Assembly (NCBI GenBank): GCA_963799365.1
Contig: CAWCWV010000016.1
Coordinates: forward strand, 248,001-312,000
Direction of reading: 5' to 3'
Length of the DNA: 64,000 bases
DNA from: Marinirhabdus sp963799365
GTDB taxonomy: Bacteria; Bacteroidota; Bacteroidia; Flavobacteriales; Flavobacteriaceae
This document shows, in pieces, positions 16,343 through 25,924 of this stretch. Under the pieces are notes generated by a model, which ran no database searches, was not told the DNA's origin, and worked only from the letters and a program-made list of their open reading frames with translations. The position numbers were made by a program, and so were the translations under genes. How positions within the stretch are numbered: the stretch's first letter is position 1; each line of letters opens with the position of its first letter.

Positions 16343-18764
16343 GCAATTGAGCTCCAAAATCGGTTTCAAATCGGTTTTGGAGTTTTTTCATGATTTTATC
16401 TATTTGTTTATCGGTTAAGGTTTTTCTTTCGTCTAGCAAAGTGAAACTAAGTGCGTACGATTTTTTACCCTCCGGAAGGTTTTTACCAGTGTAAACGTCA
16501 AATAAGTTTACAGCAGTGAGTAGTTGTTTTTCTGTAGCGAAAGCGGCTTCCTGTAATGCCGAAAACGAAATACCTTCGTCCAACAACAATGCAAAGTCAC
16601 GTTTTACTTTTGGAAACTTCGAAATAGGGGCTACATGAAATGATCCGAAAGAAATTTCAGCTAAAATAGCATCCCAGTCAAAATCTGCGTAAAAGGTTTC
16701 AGCTTCCACATCAAAAGCTTTGAGAACTTGTTTTTTGAGCACCCCAAATTCTACTAAGGTTTTCTTGCCTTTTAGAAGTGCAATTCCCTCAGCCAATACA
16801 GTATTTTTTGACTGTTTTTCTGAAGTTCCATTAATTCCTAATCGTTCTATGACTGACATAACAATCCCCTTCAAATAGAAAAAAGTAGTTGTTTTTTGAG
16901 CGGTTGCCCAACTGTCTGCCAGGCTATTTCCTGAAACTAGTAAAGACATATGTTTGTGTTCTTCGCGACCACTTGGGAAATTATGGTATGTTTTGCCAAA
17001 CTCAAATAACTTCACATTCGGCATTTTTCTATTTTGGTTATAGCTTAGGGCTTCCAGAGCGCCAAATAACATACTCTGACGCATAGCCGAAAGCTCATTG
17101 CTCAAAGGGTTGAGCATTGTTACATTGTGTTCAGTCTTTAAATTTTCAGCAAGAGCAACATACGAAGGATTGGTAAGAGAATTTGCCAACATTTCGTGGA
17201 AACCAAGAGAAGTTAATAAGCCACCAATTTTATTTTGCACCAAGTGATCTTCTACCTTTAAGTTGGTAGCGATGCTGGCGTTTAGTTTTTCAGTAAAATC
17301 TATGTTATTGTAGCCGTATACACGAAGGATTTCTTCAATTACATCTGCCTCACGGGTTACATCATTTCTGTAAGCTGGAATAGTCATCCCTAATCCAGAT
17401 TCTGTGACGTTATTAATTTTTATTTCCAAAGAGGATAAAATATCTTTAATCGTCTCTTTTGGAATTTCCTGTCCAATCAATTTGTTGGTATTTTCAAAAT
17501 TTAAAAATACCTGATGGTCTTCAATCTTGTTTTGATAAATATCTATTACCTCACTTGTAATTTCTCCTCCTGCAACTTCCTGAATTAAAATAGCAGCACG
17601 TCTAAGCGCATAGTCGCATATTTTCGGGTCAATTCCTCTTTCAAAACGGAAAGAGGCGTCCGTATTCAATCCGTGGCGTTTTGCAGTTTTACGTATGCTC
17701 ACAGGGTTAAAGTAAGCACTTTCCAGGAAAATACTTGTGGTACTTTGGGTCACACCGCTATGCGCCCCACCAAAAATACCTGCAATACACATTGGTTTTT
17801 CGGCGTCACAAATCATTAAATCTTCTTCGTGTAATTCACGTTCAACACCATCTAAAGTGGTAAATTTTGTGCCGGCAGGTAGGGTTTTTACCACAACTTT
17901 ATTTTTATCGATTTTTACCGCATCGAAGGCGTGCAAGGGTTGTCCAAGCTCATGTAACACATAATTGGTAGCATCCACAATATTGTTTATAGGTGCAAGA
18001 CCGATGGCTTTTAGGCGGTTTTGCAACCAAGCCGGCGATGCTGCTACTTTAAGTCCGCTAAGTGTTACACCGCAATAACGGGGTGCTCTTTCTGTATCTT
18101 TTACCACTACATCAATTTTTAGACTCCGACTGTCTGTATGAAAATTACTAGTAGATGGTGTAATGAGTTCTAATGAAACTTTTTGTTGTAACAATCCAGC
18201 ACGTAGGTCGCGCGCTACGCCCCAATGGCTCATGGCATCGGCACGGTTAGGAGTGAGGCCTATTTCAAAAACAACATCGTTTTCTACTTCAAAAATCGAG
18301 GCACATGGAGTGCCAGGTGCTAGTGATTTGTCAAGAATCATAATGCCATCGTGACTTTTTCCTAATCCAAGTTCGTCTTCGGCACAGATCATTCCCATAC
18401 TTACTTCTCCACGAATCTTTCCTTTTTTAACCTCCCAGGGAGTTCCTTTTTCGTCATATAAAGTAGTGCCTACAGTTGCTACTGGTACTTTCTGGCCTTT
18501 GTCTACGTTGGGAGCACCACAAACAATTTGTACAACGGTACCGTTTCCAAGGTCTACTTTTGTCAATTTTAAGCGGTCTGCATTGGGGTGTTGTTCACAT
18601 TCCAACACCTGACCCACTATAACACCTTCCAGTCCTCCAGGAACCGATGTAAAAGGAGTAATTCCTTCAATTTCCAGTCCAAGGTCTGTAAGGAGTTCAC
18701 CCGTTTTTTGAGCTTCCCATTTCAGATTTATAAATTGTTTAAGCCAGTTATATGATATCTTCAT
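16338..18764 (-). CDS. pheT: Phenylalanyl-tRNA synthetase beta subunit
   Basis: Beta chain of the (alpha-beta)2 PheRS, which charges tRNA-Phe; 808 residues, full length. Domains in order: OB-fold tRNA-binding EMAP-like domain (about 40-150, HPNADRLKL at 59-67), B3/B4 editing region (about 210-380), B5 (about 400-475), the pseudo-catalytic core and a C-terminal anticodon-binding FDX-ACB domain (about 715-808, starting near FPKVKRDFALLLD). pheS is not adjacent, so the subunits are encoded apart, as is common in Bacteroidota. Confidence 0.98.
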   Translation of the reverse strand: MKISYNWLKQFINLKWEAQKTGELLTDLGLEIEGITPFTSVPGGLEGVIVGQVLECEQHPNADRLKLTKVDLGNGTVVQIVCGAPNVDKGQKVPVATVGTTLYDEKGTPWEVKKGKIRGEVSMGMICAEDELGLGKSHDGIMILDKSLAPGTPCASIFEVENDVVFEIGLTPNRADAMSHWGVARDLRAGLLQQKVSLELITPSTSNFHTDSRSLKIDVVVKDTERAPRYCGVTLSGLKVAASPAWLQNRLKAIGLAPINNIVDATNYVLHELGQPLHAFDAVKIDKNKVVVKTLPAGTKFTTLDGVERELHEEDLMICDAEKPMCIAGIFGGAHSGVTQSTTSIFLESAYFNPVSIRKTAKRHGLNTDASFRFERGIDPKICDYALRRAAILIQEVAGGEITSEVIDIYQNKIEDHQVFLNFENTNKLIGQEIPKETIKDILSSLEIKINNVTESGLGMTIPAYRNDVTREADVIEEILRVYGYNNIDFTEKLNASIATNLKVEDHLVQNKIGGLLTSLGFHEMLANSLTNPSYVALAENLKTEHNVTMLNPLSNELSAMRQSMLFGALEALSYNQNRKMPNVKLFEFGKTYHNFPSGREEHKHMSLLVSGNSLADSWATAQKTTTFFYLKGIVMSVIERLGINGTSEKQSKNTVLAEGIALLKGKKTLVEFGVLKKQVLKAFDVEAETFYADFDWDAILAEISFGSFHVAPISKFPKVKRDFALLLDEGISFSALQEAAFATEKQLLTAVNLFDVYTGKNLPEGKKSYALSFTLLDERKTLTDKQIDKIMKKLQNRFETDFGAQLR

Positions 18765-18787
18765 CCTAAAAAATTCTTAACGAACCG

Positions 18788-18795
18788 CAAAGATA
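18788..18795 (-). promoter_or_regulatory. -7 box for pheT
   Basis: CAAAGATA on the plus strand reads TATCTTTG on the minus strand (TAnnTTTG), 23 bases before the pheT ATG. Confidence 0.6.
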
Positions 18796-18879
18796 ACATT
18801 TATACCATTTTTTGTGATTACTTTTATAGAATGAGTTTTATAAAAATTTATAACCCTTTACCTAACTAATACCATTTTC

Positions 18880-20136
18880 ATGATTCCACAATCCATTATT
18901 AGAAATTTTGTTGTCTTAAGTGTATTCTTTTTGTTGCTTGGCTGTAACAGGGAAGTTAGTAAACCCATGAATGGCGAGTGGCGGGCAACCTTAGAAGCGA
19001 TGGATGGGAAACAAATGCCGTTTTTATTTACATATGCTGAAGACACAGGACTAACGGTACTCAATGCCGAAGAAAAAGTAGTCTTTGATGAGGTAACTAT
19101 AAAAGGTGATTCCATTATTATTGCGCACCCTATTTATGAAGGAGTTTTTAAAGGGGTATTTACGGCAGATAGCATTAATGGAAATTTTATAAAACCCAGT
19201 TTAAATAGGGTGATGCCTTTCAAAATGAAACAAGGTCGTAAAGAACGTTTTGCAGTTACCGCAGCACCAAAAGCAACCGTGACCGGAAATTGGGAAACCG
19301 TCTTCAGTCCCGATAATGCAGCAGATCGCTATATCGCCAAAGGTACCTTTAAACAAGTTGGACATAAGGTTACAGGAACTTTTCGAACCACTACAGGAGA
19401 TTATCGATATCTAGATGGCTCTGTGGAGAATGATACATTACGTCTTTCCACTTTTGACGGGGCGCATGCCTTTTTATTTGAAGCCAAAGTTCAAGGGGAC
19501 TCTCTAATGGACGGAATATTTTATTCCGGAAACCATTGGAAGGAACCATTTACTGCCCGTAAAAATGAAGCCTACGAACTCCCAAGAGCAGATTCCCTTA
19601 CCTTCTTGCGTGAAGGTTATGAAAAATTAGAATTTACCTTTCCAGATACCAATGGTAAGGACGTTTCCCTAGCAGATGACCAATTTAAAGACAAAGTAGT
19701 GATTGTACAGATTATGGGAACCTGGTGCCCTAATTGTCTAGATGAAACACGCTATTATACAGAGTATTACAACAATAATAAAAACGAAAACCTGGAATTT
19801 ATTTCTCTGGCTTTTGAATATGCAACCACCAAAGAAAAAGCAATAGCAGGCATTAACAGATTAAAAGAAAAAGTAGGCGTACCGTATCCAATCCTTTTGG
19901 CGCAATATGGTAGTAGCGATAAGCAAAAAGCCAACCAAAAACTACCTATGCTTAGCGATGTACTTAGTTATCCAACTACCATTTTTATAGATAAAACTGG
20001 AACTGTACGTAAAATCCATACAGGTTTTAATGGGCCAGCAACAGGAGAAAAGTATGATGAATTTGTAACCTCTTTTGAAACTTTTATAGGGAAGTTGTTA
20101 GAAGAAGAAATCCCCATTAAAGTCGAACAAGAATGA
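18880..20136 (+). CDS. TlpA-family thiol-disulfide lipoprotein
   Basis: A 418-residue predicted lipoprotein (lipobox LLLGC, Cys22). The N-terminal two thirds contain two repeated beta-sandwich units (about 33-115 and 133-225; compare MNGEWRATLE with VTGNWETVFS). The C-terminal domain (about 245-410) is a TlpA/ResA-like thioredoxin with intact WCPNC (282-286) and cis-Pro in YPTTIFID. Likely a periplasmic or outer-membrane-anchored reductase for cytochrome c maturation or another thiol target. Monocistronic. Contrast the cysteine-less relative at 10288-11688. Confidence 0.88.
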   Translation: MIPQSIIRNFVVLSVFFLLLGCNREVSKPMNGEWRATLEAMDGKQMPFLFTYAEDTGLTVLNAEEKVVFDEVTIKGDSIIIAHPIYEGVFKGVFTADSINGNFIKPSLNRVMPFKMKQGRKERFAVTAAPKATVTGNWETVFSPDNAADRYIAKGTFKQVGHKVTGTFRTTTGDYRYLDGSVENDTLRLSTFDGAHAFLFEAKVQGDSLMDGIFYSGNHWKEPFTARKNEAYELPRADSLTFLREGYEKLEFTFPDTNGKDVSLADDQFKDKVVIVQIMGTWCPNCLDETRYYTEYYNNNKNENLEFISLAFEYATTKEKAIAGINRLKEKVGVPYPILLAQYGSSDKQKANQKLPMLSDVLSYPTTIFIDKTGTVRKIHTGFNGPATGEKYDEFVTSFETFIGKLLEEEIPIKVEQE

Positions 20137-20355
20137 TATTAACTAGCTTTATTTTGATTAATTTTTCAAATATTTTGAATTTCACACAGGAATGAATATG
20201 GTTTTTATTTAAACCTTTAAGAAAATGGGTAAAGCCTTACTAATCAATGGATATATGGGATTTAAAAATGGAATAAAAGAATTTAACCAAACCCATAAAC
20301 CTACTCATTAAAAGTGGGCATTCTTAAGAATGTTCAATTTTATGAGTTCTTCTTC

Positions 20356-20384
20356 TTGGTATACTGTCACTTTTTCTATTTTTG
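20356..20384 (+). promoter_or_regulatory. Promoter of the lipoprotein gene at 20402
   Basis: TTG (20356-20358), 18-bp spacer, TATTTTTG (20377-20384): a good Bacteroidota promoter. It lies inside the longer in-frame extension of the gene, so it places the true start at 20402. Confidence 0.7.
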
Positions 20385-20401
20385 CCCGTAAAATTATTTT
20401 G

Positions 20402-21265
20402 ATGAAGTTACATTCTAAACTATTATTTTTATTGGCAACAGCAACTGTTGTTTCAAGTTGTTCTTACAAGGTATATAGAAGTTATGAGGCGAAGGAGTAT
20501 GTTCCAGATGCCAATTGCACGTCCAGGTTGTTTAAAAATAAAGACCTTACGGGTGTAAATTATATTTATAAGGGAGCAATAGTCTTGGATGAGTCTGGTA
20601 TTACTGCAGGTTGCAAAGAGGAAGACGCAATCGAGTATTTAAAGAAAGAAGCCTGTAATTTGGGTGCCAATACCATAAATATTATTGAGGAAGCCTATCC
20701 AGACCTATATAGCAGTTGTTATAGGTGTATAGCCAGTTTTTATACCGTGGCGAGAGATACACTTACCACACGAATACTTAATGCGTTTGAGCGTAAAATA
20801 ATTGCATATGGATCTTCAGGAGCTTTGGAATGGGATGATTTTAGAATCCCGCTACCCGAGCATAACTCGTATCCCTACCAAATGCCCACCAGTATCGATG
20901 TATATGCCGATGGCAAAAGCTTTTGGCTAGGGGTTTATTCAACTGTAAAAGCTGAAGCAGTTTTTTATGAAGATGTATCAAAGCTAAAACCTTCTTACCG
21001 AACTCCAGAAAACCTTGCGCATGTAAACGGATTTTTCGACTTAGCACAAATTCAGGCTTTCAAACTAGCCGATACGCTCAATTCAATTCCAAAGAATAAG
21101 AGAGCGAAAGTGAATATAGACGAGTTTTTGAGACAAACTATGAAGTCACTGAAAAAACTAGAAACACAATACCAATCCGAAACTGATTACGGAGCCAATA
21201 CAGTCTTGCAGGAACAGTGGTATGTGAGAATTGAAGAGGAAAAAAAGCAATATGGCGTTCAATAG
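20402..21265 (+). CDS. Lipoprotein, unknown function
   Basis: A 287-residue predicted lipoprotein (lipobox VVSSC, Cys20), followed by SYKVYRSYEAKEYVPDANC. The first half has several further cysteines (CTSRLF, CKEED, CNLGANTINI, CYRC) and a CNLGANTINIIEEAYPD stretch reminiscent of bacterial YbjQ/RcsF-like strand-helix folds, but I cannot assign it. The C-terminal third is charged and helical. The start is set by the promoter immediately upstream and by the signal peptide. Confidence 0.7.
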   Translation: MKLHSKLLFLLATATVVSSCSYKVYRSYEAKEYVPDANCTSRLFKNKDLTGVNYIYKGAIVLDESGITAGCKEEDAIEYLKKEACNLGANTINIIEEAYPDLYSSCYRCIASFYTVARDTLTTRILNAFERKIIAYGSSGALEWDDFRIPLPEHNSYPYQMPTSIDVYADGKSFWLGVYSTVKAEAVFYEDVSKLKPSYRTPENLAHVNGFFDLAQIQAFKLADTLNSIPKNKRAKVNIDEFLRQTMKSLKKLETQYQSETDYGANTVLQEQWYVRIEEEKKQYGVQ

Positions 21266-21358
21266 GATTTAAAAATACTCTTACTCATCTAAATTATATA
21301 TCTGCTTCGATATTCAAACTCATGGCATACAATATTGCTAAAATTTATAGTAATCTAT

Positions 21359-23848
21359 TTATAAAGTAAACTTGTTATTGTTAACAAAGAAAAGGGCATT
21401 CACAAAAAACAGTTTCCCATTCTCCCAGAAACTTCTAAACAATACATCGTCTACCATATAGATAATACTACCACTTCCTACTCTAGCTTCACCAAAAACT
21501 AGCGAGTTGGTCAATTTGTTTTTGGCGTCGTCTCCCGAAAATCCAGAAACCGAAATTGGCGTTTCAATATAACCAACGTTGTAGCCATTTTCTAGAAATG
21601 AATACGAGGAACTTCCTAATTTCAAACTGTAGTAGTCTTCACCATACCCAAAAGCCATGGGATGGCTTGGATCTATTTTTACCTTGTAAATACTTCCTGT
21701 AATTAAATCTTTTACACTGGCACGTTCGCGTTGGTCGTAAGGAGTTAAATTACCTTTTTTCTCTTCCTTGTCATTTTTATCATCTGCGTCTTCATCTGCC
21801 TTATTTTTCTTAAGATCGAAACCATCTTTACCTGCAAAAGTATTCATAGCACCACCCATAGCAATAATCTTTCCGCCACGTTGTACCCAGGTTTTTACAG
21901 CGTCCATTGTGTCGCCATTTAAGTTAGAATACCAACCGCTAGGCATCACTAATACATCAAAATTGCTTAATAAAGACGCCCTAAAATCACCAGTATCAAT
22001 AGATGTTATAGGATAGTGTAGCTGCTGCTCGAAGAAATGCCAAATAGTACCATAATTTAAAGATGAAACACCATCTCCACGCAATACAGCAATACGCTGG
22101 TTGTTGATTAGCTTGACGTCTGGCGAACCAAAATCGGTTCTGGTGTCTCCAAAACTTGTGTTGGATGCATATAATTGTCGGTTATGTTTATTGGCAATTT
22201 CAACTACTTTATTGTTGAAATTTTCATTGGTTCGGTTATCGCTTTTTGTGATCACCAGGCTGCCTTTGCCGAAATCCTTCCCATCAAATTTTAAATCTTT
22301 TTCAGTAAATCGAACACGAATATCTTCAGTTAATAATTCGGCCAAAAATTGTGCATCGTACATACTCCCCCAAGAAATTAAATATCCAGCAGCATTTGGA
22401 GATGCTACATTGTTTACCTGGGTCGCAGACAACTCTTTATCTGTGTCAATCAAACCTGTGGTTGCAACAGCTTCCAATCCGTATGCGTGCGGGATGCTCC
22501 AGGCTGTGATGTCGTAGGTTAAAGGTTCGGTTAACACGGCGTCTGGCTCCATCAATACCTTTACCATTTTACCTTTTGGCTGGTTGGTGCTTATTACCAA
22601 GGAATTGGTTGCGTTTAACGATCCATTTTTATTGTCGTCGTAATTAAACCCATTAACTGTTCCATTACTTTTAATTCCGTATTTGATTTTATGTTTATCA
22701 AGCAATGTTGCTAAGGCATGTAGCTTATCGGGATGTCCTTTTAAGACATAACTTTTGTATTTTAAGTTATCGTTTTGAAAGAATTTTTTAAATTCGGTAT
22801 TCAGTTTTGCTGCATTTTTACTTCCCATTTCCACTGTAGATAATCCAGTAGTGGTATGGTGGGCGACGCGATCTACCAGGGTAAGTTCAAAACCTTCATC
22901 TGTGTTAATCCCTAAACCAGCTCTCCCGTGGCCTGCTTGCTCATAGGTCATCCCAATGGCACCCATAAAAGTAGGATAGGTATCCCCGTAGCTTGGGTAT
23001 AACAAATCGAAACGCTCTCGGGTAAAAAACAACCAGCCTTCCGCATCAAAATACTTGGCGTGGTTTTTACCAATTTCAGTCTGAAAATCTCGCTGAAATG
23101 GACTAATAATTTCGTGAAAAGGCTCTGCTGCTGGTGCAAAGTAATACGGCTCATTAATACCCTGTTCGTGAAAATCTACGTGAATATGAGGCATCCATTG
23201 GTTATAAATTTCTAATCGTTGTTGTGTTTCAACCTGTGTAGCCCATGCCCAATCACGGTTTAAGTCAAATAAATAATGGTTGGGTCTTCCGCCTGGCCAG
23301 GGTTCGTTGTGTTCCACGGCAGCTTGCTTTGCATTGTATGGTGTTGCTTTTACTTGGTTATACCAGTTGGCGTAACGGTCGCGCCCATCTGGGTTCACAC
23401 AGGGATCAATAATCACAACAGTGTTTTGTAGCCATGCTTGTTTTTCGGTAATGAGTTTGTAAAGGGTGCTCATCGCAGCTTCGGTGCTGGAAGCTTCATT
23501 GCCGTGAACATTGTAACTTAGCCAGACAATTGCAGTTTCAGGGTTGGCACTACCGTTTTCTAACCCAATATTCTTTAAATTATCTTTTCTTATTTGGTCA
23601 ATATTCGCAATGTTTTGCGCTGTTGAAATCACTGCATATGTCAATGGCCTGCGTTCGTTTGTTTTTCCGTAGGTATCGTAAGTGACCATAGAACTGTTGG
23701 CAGCTACGTGGTCAAAATAGCGGACCACATCGGCATGGCGAGAGAATTCTGTCCCAATTTCGTAGCCTAAAAATTCGGCTGGAGATTGTAGTTGGGCACT
23801 AACGGTTATAGAAATAAAAAGGAAAGCGAACGTAAAATTTTTCAGCAT
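21359..23848 (-). CDS. Secreted M14-family zinc carboxypeptidase
   Basis: An 829-residue exported metallopeptidase. Signal peptide 1-18. The M14 domain (about 30-330) has the zinc motif HGNE (115-118), DLNRDWAWATQ, the third zinc ligand in PHIHVDFHEQG and a candidate catalytic Glu in MTYEQAGHG. The C-terminal half contains a ThuA/GATase-like Rossmann domain (VLVMPSGWYSNL... RGGKIIAMGG) with a low-complexity Lys/Asp insertion (KKNKADEDADDKNDKEEKK). Probably processes peptides or peptidoglycan fragments outside the cytoplasm. I start at ATG 23846-23848, which begins the signal peptide, not an in-frame ATG 29 codons earlier. Confidence 0.9.
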   Translation of the reverse strand: MLKNFTFAFLFISITVSAQLQSPAEFLGYEIGTEFSRHADVVRYFDHVAANSSMVTYDTYGKTNERRPLTYAVISTAQNIANIDQIRKDNLKNIGLENGSANPETAIVWLSYNVHGNEASSTEAAMSTLYKLITEKQAWLQNTVVIIDPCVNPDGRDRYANWYNQVKATPYNAKQAAVEHNEPWPGGRPNHYLFDLNRDWAWATQVETQQRLEIYNQWMPHIHVDFHEQGINEPYYFAPAAEPFHEIISPFQRDFQTEIGKNHAKYFDAEGWLFFTRERFDLLYPSYGDTYPTFMGAIGMTYEQAGHGRAGLGINTDEGFELTLVDRVAHHTTTGLSTVEMGSKNAAKLNTEFKKFFQNDNLKYKSYVLKGHPDKLHALATLLDKHKIKYGIKSNGTVNGFNYDDNKNGSLNATNSLVISTNQPKGKMVKVLMEPDAVLTEPLTYDITAWSIPHAYGLEAVATTGLIDTDKELSATQVNNVASPNAAGYLISWGSMYDAQFLAELLTEDIRVRFTEKDLKFDGKDFGKGSLVITKSDNRTNENFNNKVVEIANKHNRQLYASNTSFGDTRTDFGSPDVKLINNQRIAVLRGDGVSSLNYGTIWHFFEQQLHYPITSIDTGDFRASLLSNFDVLVMPSGWYSNLNGDTMDAVKTWVQRGGKIIAMGGAMNTFAGKDGFDLKKNKADEDADDKNDKEEKKGNLTPYDQRERASVKDLITGSIYKVKIDPSHPMAFGYGEDYYSLKLGSSSYSFLENGYNVGYIETPISVSGFSGDDAKNKLTNSLVFGEARVGSGSIIYMVDDVLFRSFWENGKLFFVNALFFVNNNKFTL

Positions 23849-23948
23849 GGTAAGGTTTTTAATAAAAGTAGCTAAGATACTAGAAATTCTATATTTGTTT
23901 AGATCTAGCTGAAACTTTAAACGCAAAAGCAACACAAAGTTGTCATAA

Positions 23949-23976
23949 ATTCTGAATTCTAAATTCTGAATTCTTA
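23949..23976. repeat. Tandem repeat, 4 x 7 bp ATTCTRA
   Basis: ATTCTGA, ATTCTAA, ATTCTGA, ATTCTTA in tandem, between the divergent M14 and bshC genes, 10 bases before the bshC -7 box. Confidence 0.85.
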
Positions 23977-23985
23977 ATTATCCTG

Positions 23986-23993
23986 TATTTTTG
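23986..23993 (+). promoter_or_regulatory. -7 box for bshC
   Basis: TATTTTTG matches TAnnTTTG, 20 bases before the bshC ATG. Confidence 0.6.
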
Positions 23994-24013
23994 AACAAAC
24001 CTTCTGAAAATTT

Positions 24014-25627
24014 ATGTCTAAAACAACTATCCCATATTCTGAAACTGGATTTTTCTCAAAATTGTTATGTGATTATTTGGCTGAAAAACCAGAATTAAAA
24101 GATTTTTACGGAAGCTTTCCAAAGTTAGAGAATTTTAAGGAGCAGATTTTAAAGAAGGGAAATGCGCTTCGACAGGCTCAGCGTGACAAAAAGTTTTCTA
24201 GAAAAACTTTAGTTGAACAACTCCAAAAACAATACGAAGGCTTTCAAATTTCCGAAGCCACTCAAAACAACATTCAATCCCTTTCCAATAAAAACACCTT
24301 TACAATCACTACTGGCCATCAGCTTAATCTTTTTACTGGCCCTTTGTATTTTTTATATAAGATTTTTTCGGTCATTAATCTTTCAGAACAATTGAACGCC
24401 GAGTACTCAGACAGTCATTTTGTTCCGGTGTATTGGATGGCTACTGAAGATCACGATTTTAATGAAATAAACTACTTTAATTTTAAAGGAAAAAAAGTAG
24501 TTTGGGAACGCCCAGACGGTGGGGCAGTAGGCGAATTTTCTACCGAAGGGCTTGCTGAGGTTGCTAAAGAAACAGCTAAAGCCTTTGGGGAAAGCGAAAA
24601 CGGAAAACGACTGCAACACTTATTTGCCGAAGCATATACAAATCATAAAAATCTCGCAGACGCTACCCGCTATTTAGGAAATGAACTTTTCAAAGAATAT
24701 GGTCTCGTTATCATAGACGGCAACGATGCTGAATTAAAGAAGCAATTTATTCCATATGTTGAAAAGGAACTTACCGAAAACCTTTCCTTTAAAAAAGTAA
24801 CCGAAACCACTGAAAGACTTGTAGAATTAGGCTATGGTGAGCAAGTGCATCCACGTGAAATCAATTTGTTTTATCTATCGGAAGGAGTTCGCGAACGCAT
24901 TGTGAAAGTAGAAGGAAAGTTCTATGTTAATGAGACAAAACTGGTCTTTACCAAAGACGAGATTTTTAAAGAACTAAACAAGCACCCCGAACGATTTTCA
25001 CCCAACGCCTTGCTACGACCCTTGTATCAAGAAGTTGTGTTGCCCAATCTTTGTTATATTGGCGGTGGGGGTGAGTTGGCGTATTGGTTTCAGTTGAAGG
25101 ATTATTTTGAAGCAGTTGAAGTACCGTTCCCGATATTGTTATTACGAAATTCAGTATTGTTGGTTCCCGAGCAACTTTCAGAAAAACTGCAGAAATTGGA
25201 GGTTTTCATTGCGCGTCTGTTTCAAAAGCAAACCGATTTAAAAACAGAATTCACCCGCCAGATTTCGGCGATAGAGATTGATTTTTCACAGCAGAAAGCA
25301 CATTTGCAGCAGCAATTTAAAGATCTTTATGACTTGGCTAAAAAAACTGATGCTTCCTTTCTGGGAGCTGTAGGAGCTCAAGAAAAGAAACAATTAAACG
25401 GTTTGGATACACTAGAAAAACGCTTGCTAAAAGCACAGAAAAGAAAACTAGCAGACCAATTAGAGCGATTAACTGCAATTCAAAATCAGCTATTTCCAAA
25501 ACAAAGTCTGCAAGAACGAAATACAAATTTTTCAGAATATTACCTCCAGTACGGAGAGGCTTTGCTTACAACTTTAAAAAATGACTTGGATCCGTTGGAT
25601 TCAGAATTTTCAGTAATAGAGTTGTAG
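24014..25627 (+). CDS. bshC: Putative cysteine ligase BshC (bacillithiol synthesis)
   Basis: Adds cysteine to glucosaminyl-malate in the last step of bacillithiol biosynthesis. 537 residues, the usual length, cytosolic. TTGHQLNLFTGPLYFLYKI and PVYWMATEDHDFNEI are strong BshC signatures (nucleotidyltransferase-like Rossmann fold with HxGH-like and EDHD motifs), followed by NALLRPLYQE and PNLCYIGGGGELAYW; a long C-terminal coiled coil (about 390-500) follows. Residues 51-58 (ALRQAQRD) are encoded by a dispersed DNA repeat, CTTCGACAGGCTCAG, also found at 39587. The stop lies 3 bases from the convergent cbpM stop. Confidence 0.96.
   Translation: MSKTTIPYSETGFFSKLLCDYLAEKPELKDFYGSFPKLENFKEQILKKGNALRQAQRDKKFSRKTLVEQLQKQYEGFQISEATQNNIQSLSNKNTFTITTGHQLNLFTGPLYFLYKIFSVINLSEQLNAEYSDSHFVPVYWMATEDHDFNEINYFNFKGKKVVWERPDGGAVGEFSTEGLAEVAKETAKAFGESENGKRLQHLFAEAYTNHKNLADATRYLGNELFKEYGLVIIDGNDAELKKQFIPYVEKELTENLSFKKVTETTERLVELGYGEQVHPREINLFYLSEGVRERIVKVEGKFYVNETKLVFTKDEIFKELNKHPERFSPNALLRPLYQEVVLPNLCYIGGGGELAYWFQLKDYFEAVEVPFPILLLRNSVLLVPEQLSEKLQKLEVFIARLFQKQTDLKTEFTRQISAIEIDFSQQKAHLQQQFKDLYDLAKKTDASFLGAVGAQEKKQLNGLDTLEKRLLKAQKRKLADQLERLTAIQNQLFPKQSLQERNTNFSEYYLQYGEALLTTLKNDLDPLDSEFSVIEL
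24167..24187 (+). repeat. Dispersed repeat copy inside bshC
   Basis: CTTCGACAGGCTCAG followed by CGTGAC. The first 15 bases recur exactly at 39587-39601 in an intergenic region. Here the repeat is read in frame. Confidence 0.75.
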
Positions 25628-25630
25628 TTT

Positions 25631-25924
25631 TTATTCTTTATACAAATGTAACTTCCGTTGCAGGGTGTTCATTTCGGTTTGCAAGCTGTCTATTTTCCTT
25701 AAAAGATTAAGGATAATATCAATACCTTCTGGGTTTACTTCTAAATCTTGATGCAGCCTGATTATTTTGTCTACCTGGTGAACAGTTTCTATATGTATAC
25801 AAGGTTCTTCTTCAATGGTTATTAATTGTACCAACCCTGTTTCATTAAGTTGCTGAAATAATTCCGTAGTTACTTTGTACTGGTTACAAAGATGGGTTAC
25901 TGTAATATATTCTGTGGTGCTCAT
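25631..25924 (-). CDS. cbpM: Chaperone modulator CbpM
   Basis: A 97-residue MerR-like adaptor. TVTHLCNQYKVTTELFQQLNETGLV is the helix-turn-helix-like part and the C-terminus is a coiled coil (LLRKIDSLQTEMNTLQRKL). CbpM binds the J-domain of CbpA and inhibits its co-chaperone activity. Its ATG overlaps the cbpA stop (ATGA, 25921-25924), so the two are translationally coupled and made in ratio. Last gene of a four-gene operon. Confidence 0.92.
   Translation of the reverse strand: MSTTEYITVTHLCNQYKVTTELFQQLNETGLVQLITIEEEPCIHIETVHQVDKIIRLHQDLEVNPEGIDIILNLLRKIDSLQTEMNTLQRKLHLYKE

Noticed and set aside
20225..20311. 28-codon ORF (MGKALLING start) between two lipoprotein genes
   Set aside because: Too short to support without conservation; no promoter box or terminator of its own seen.
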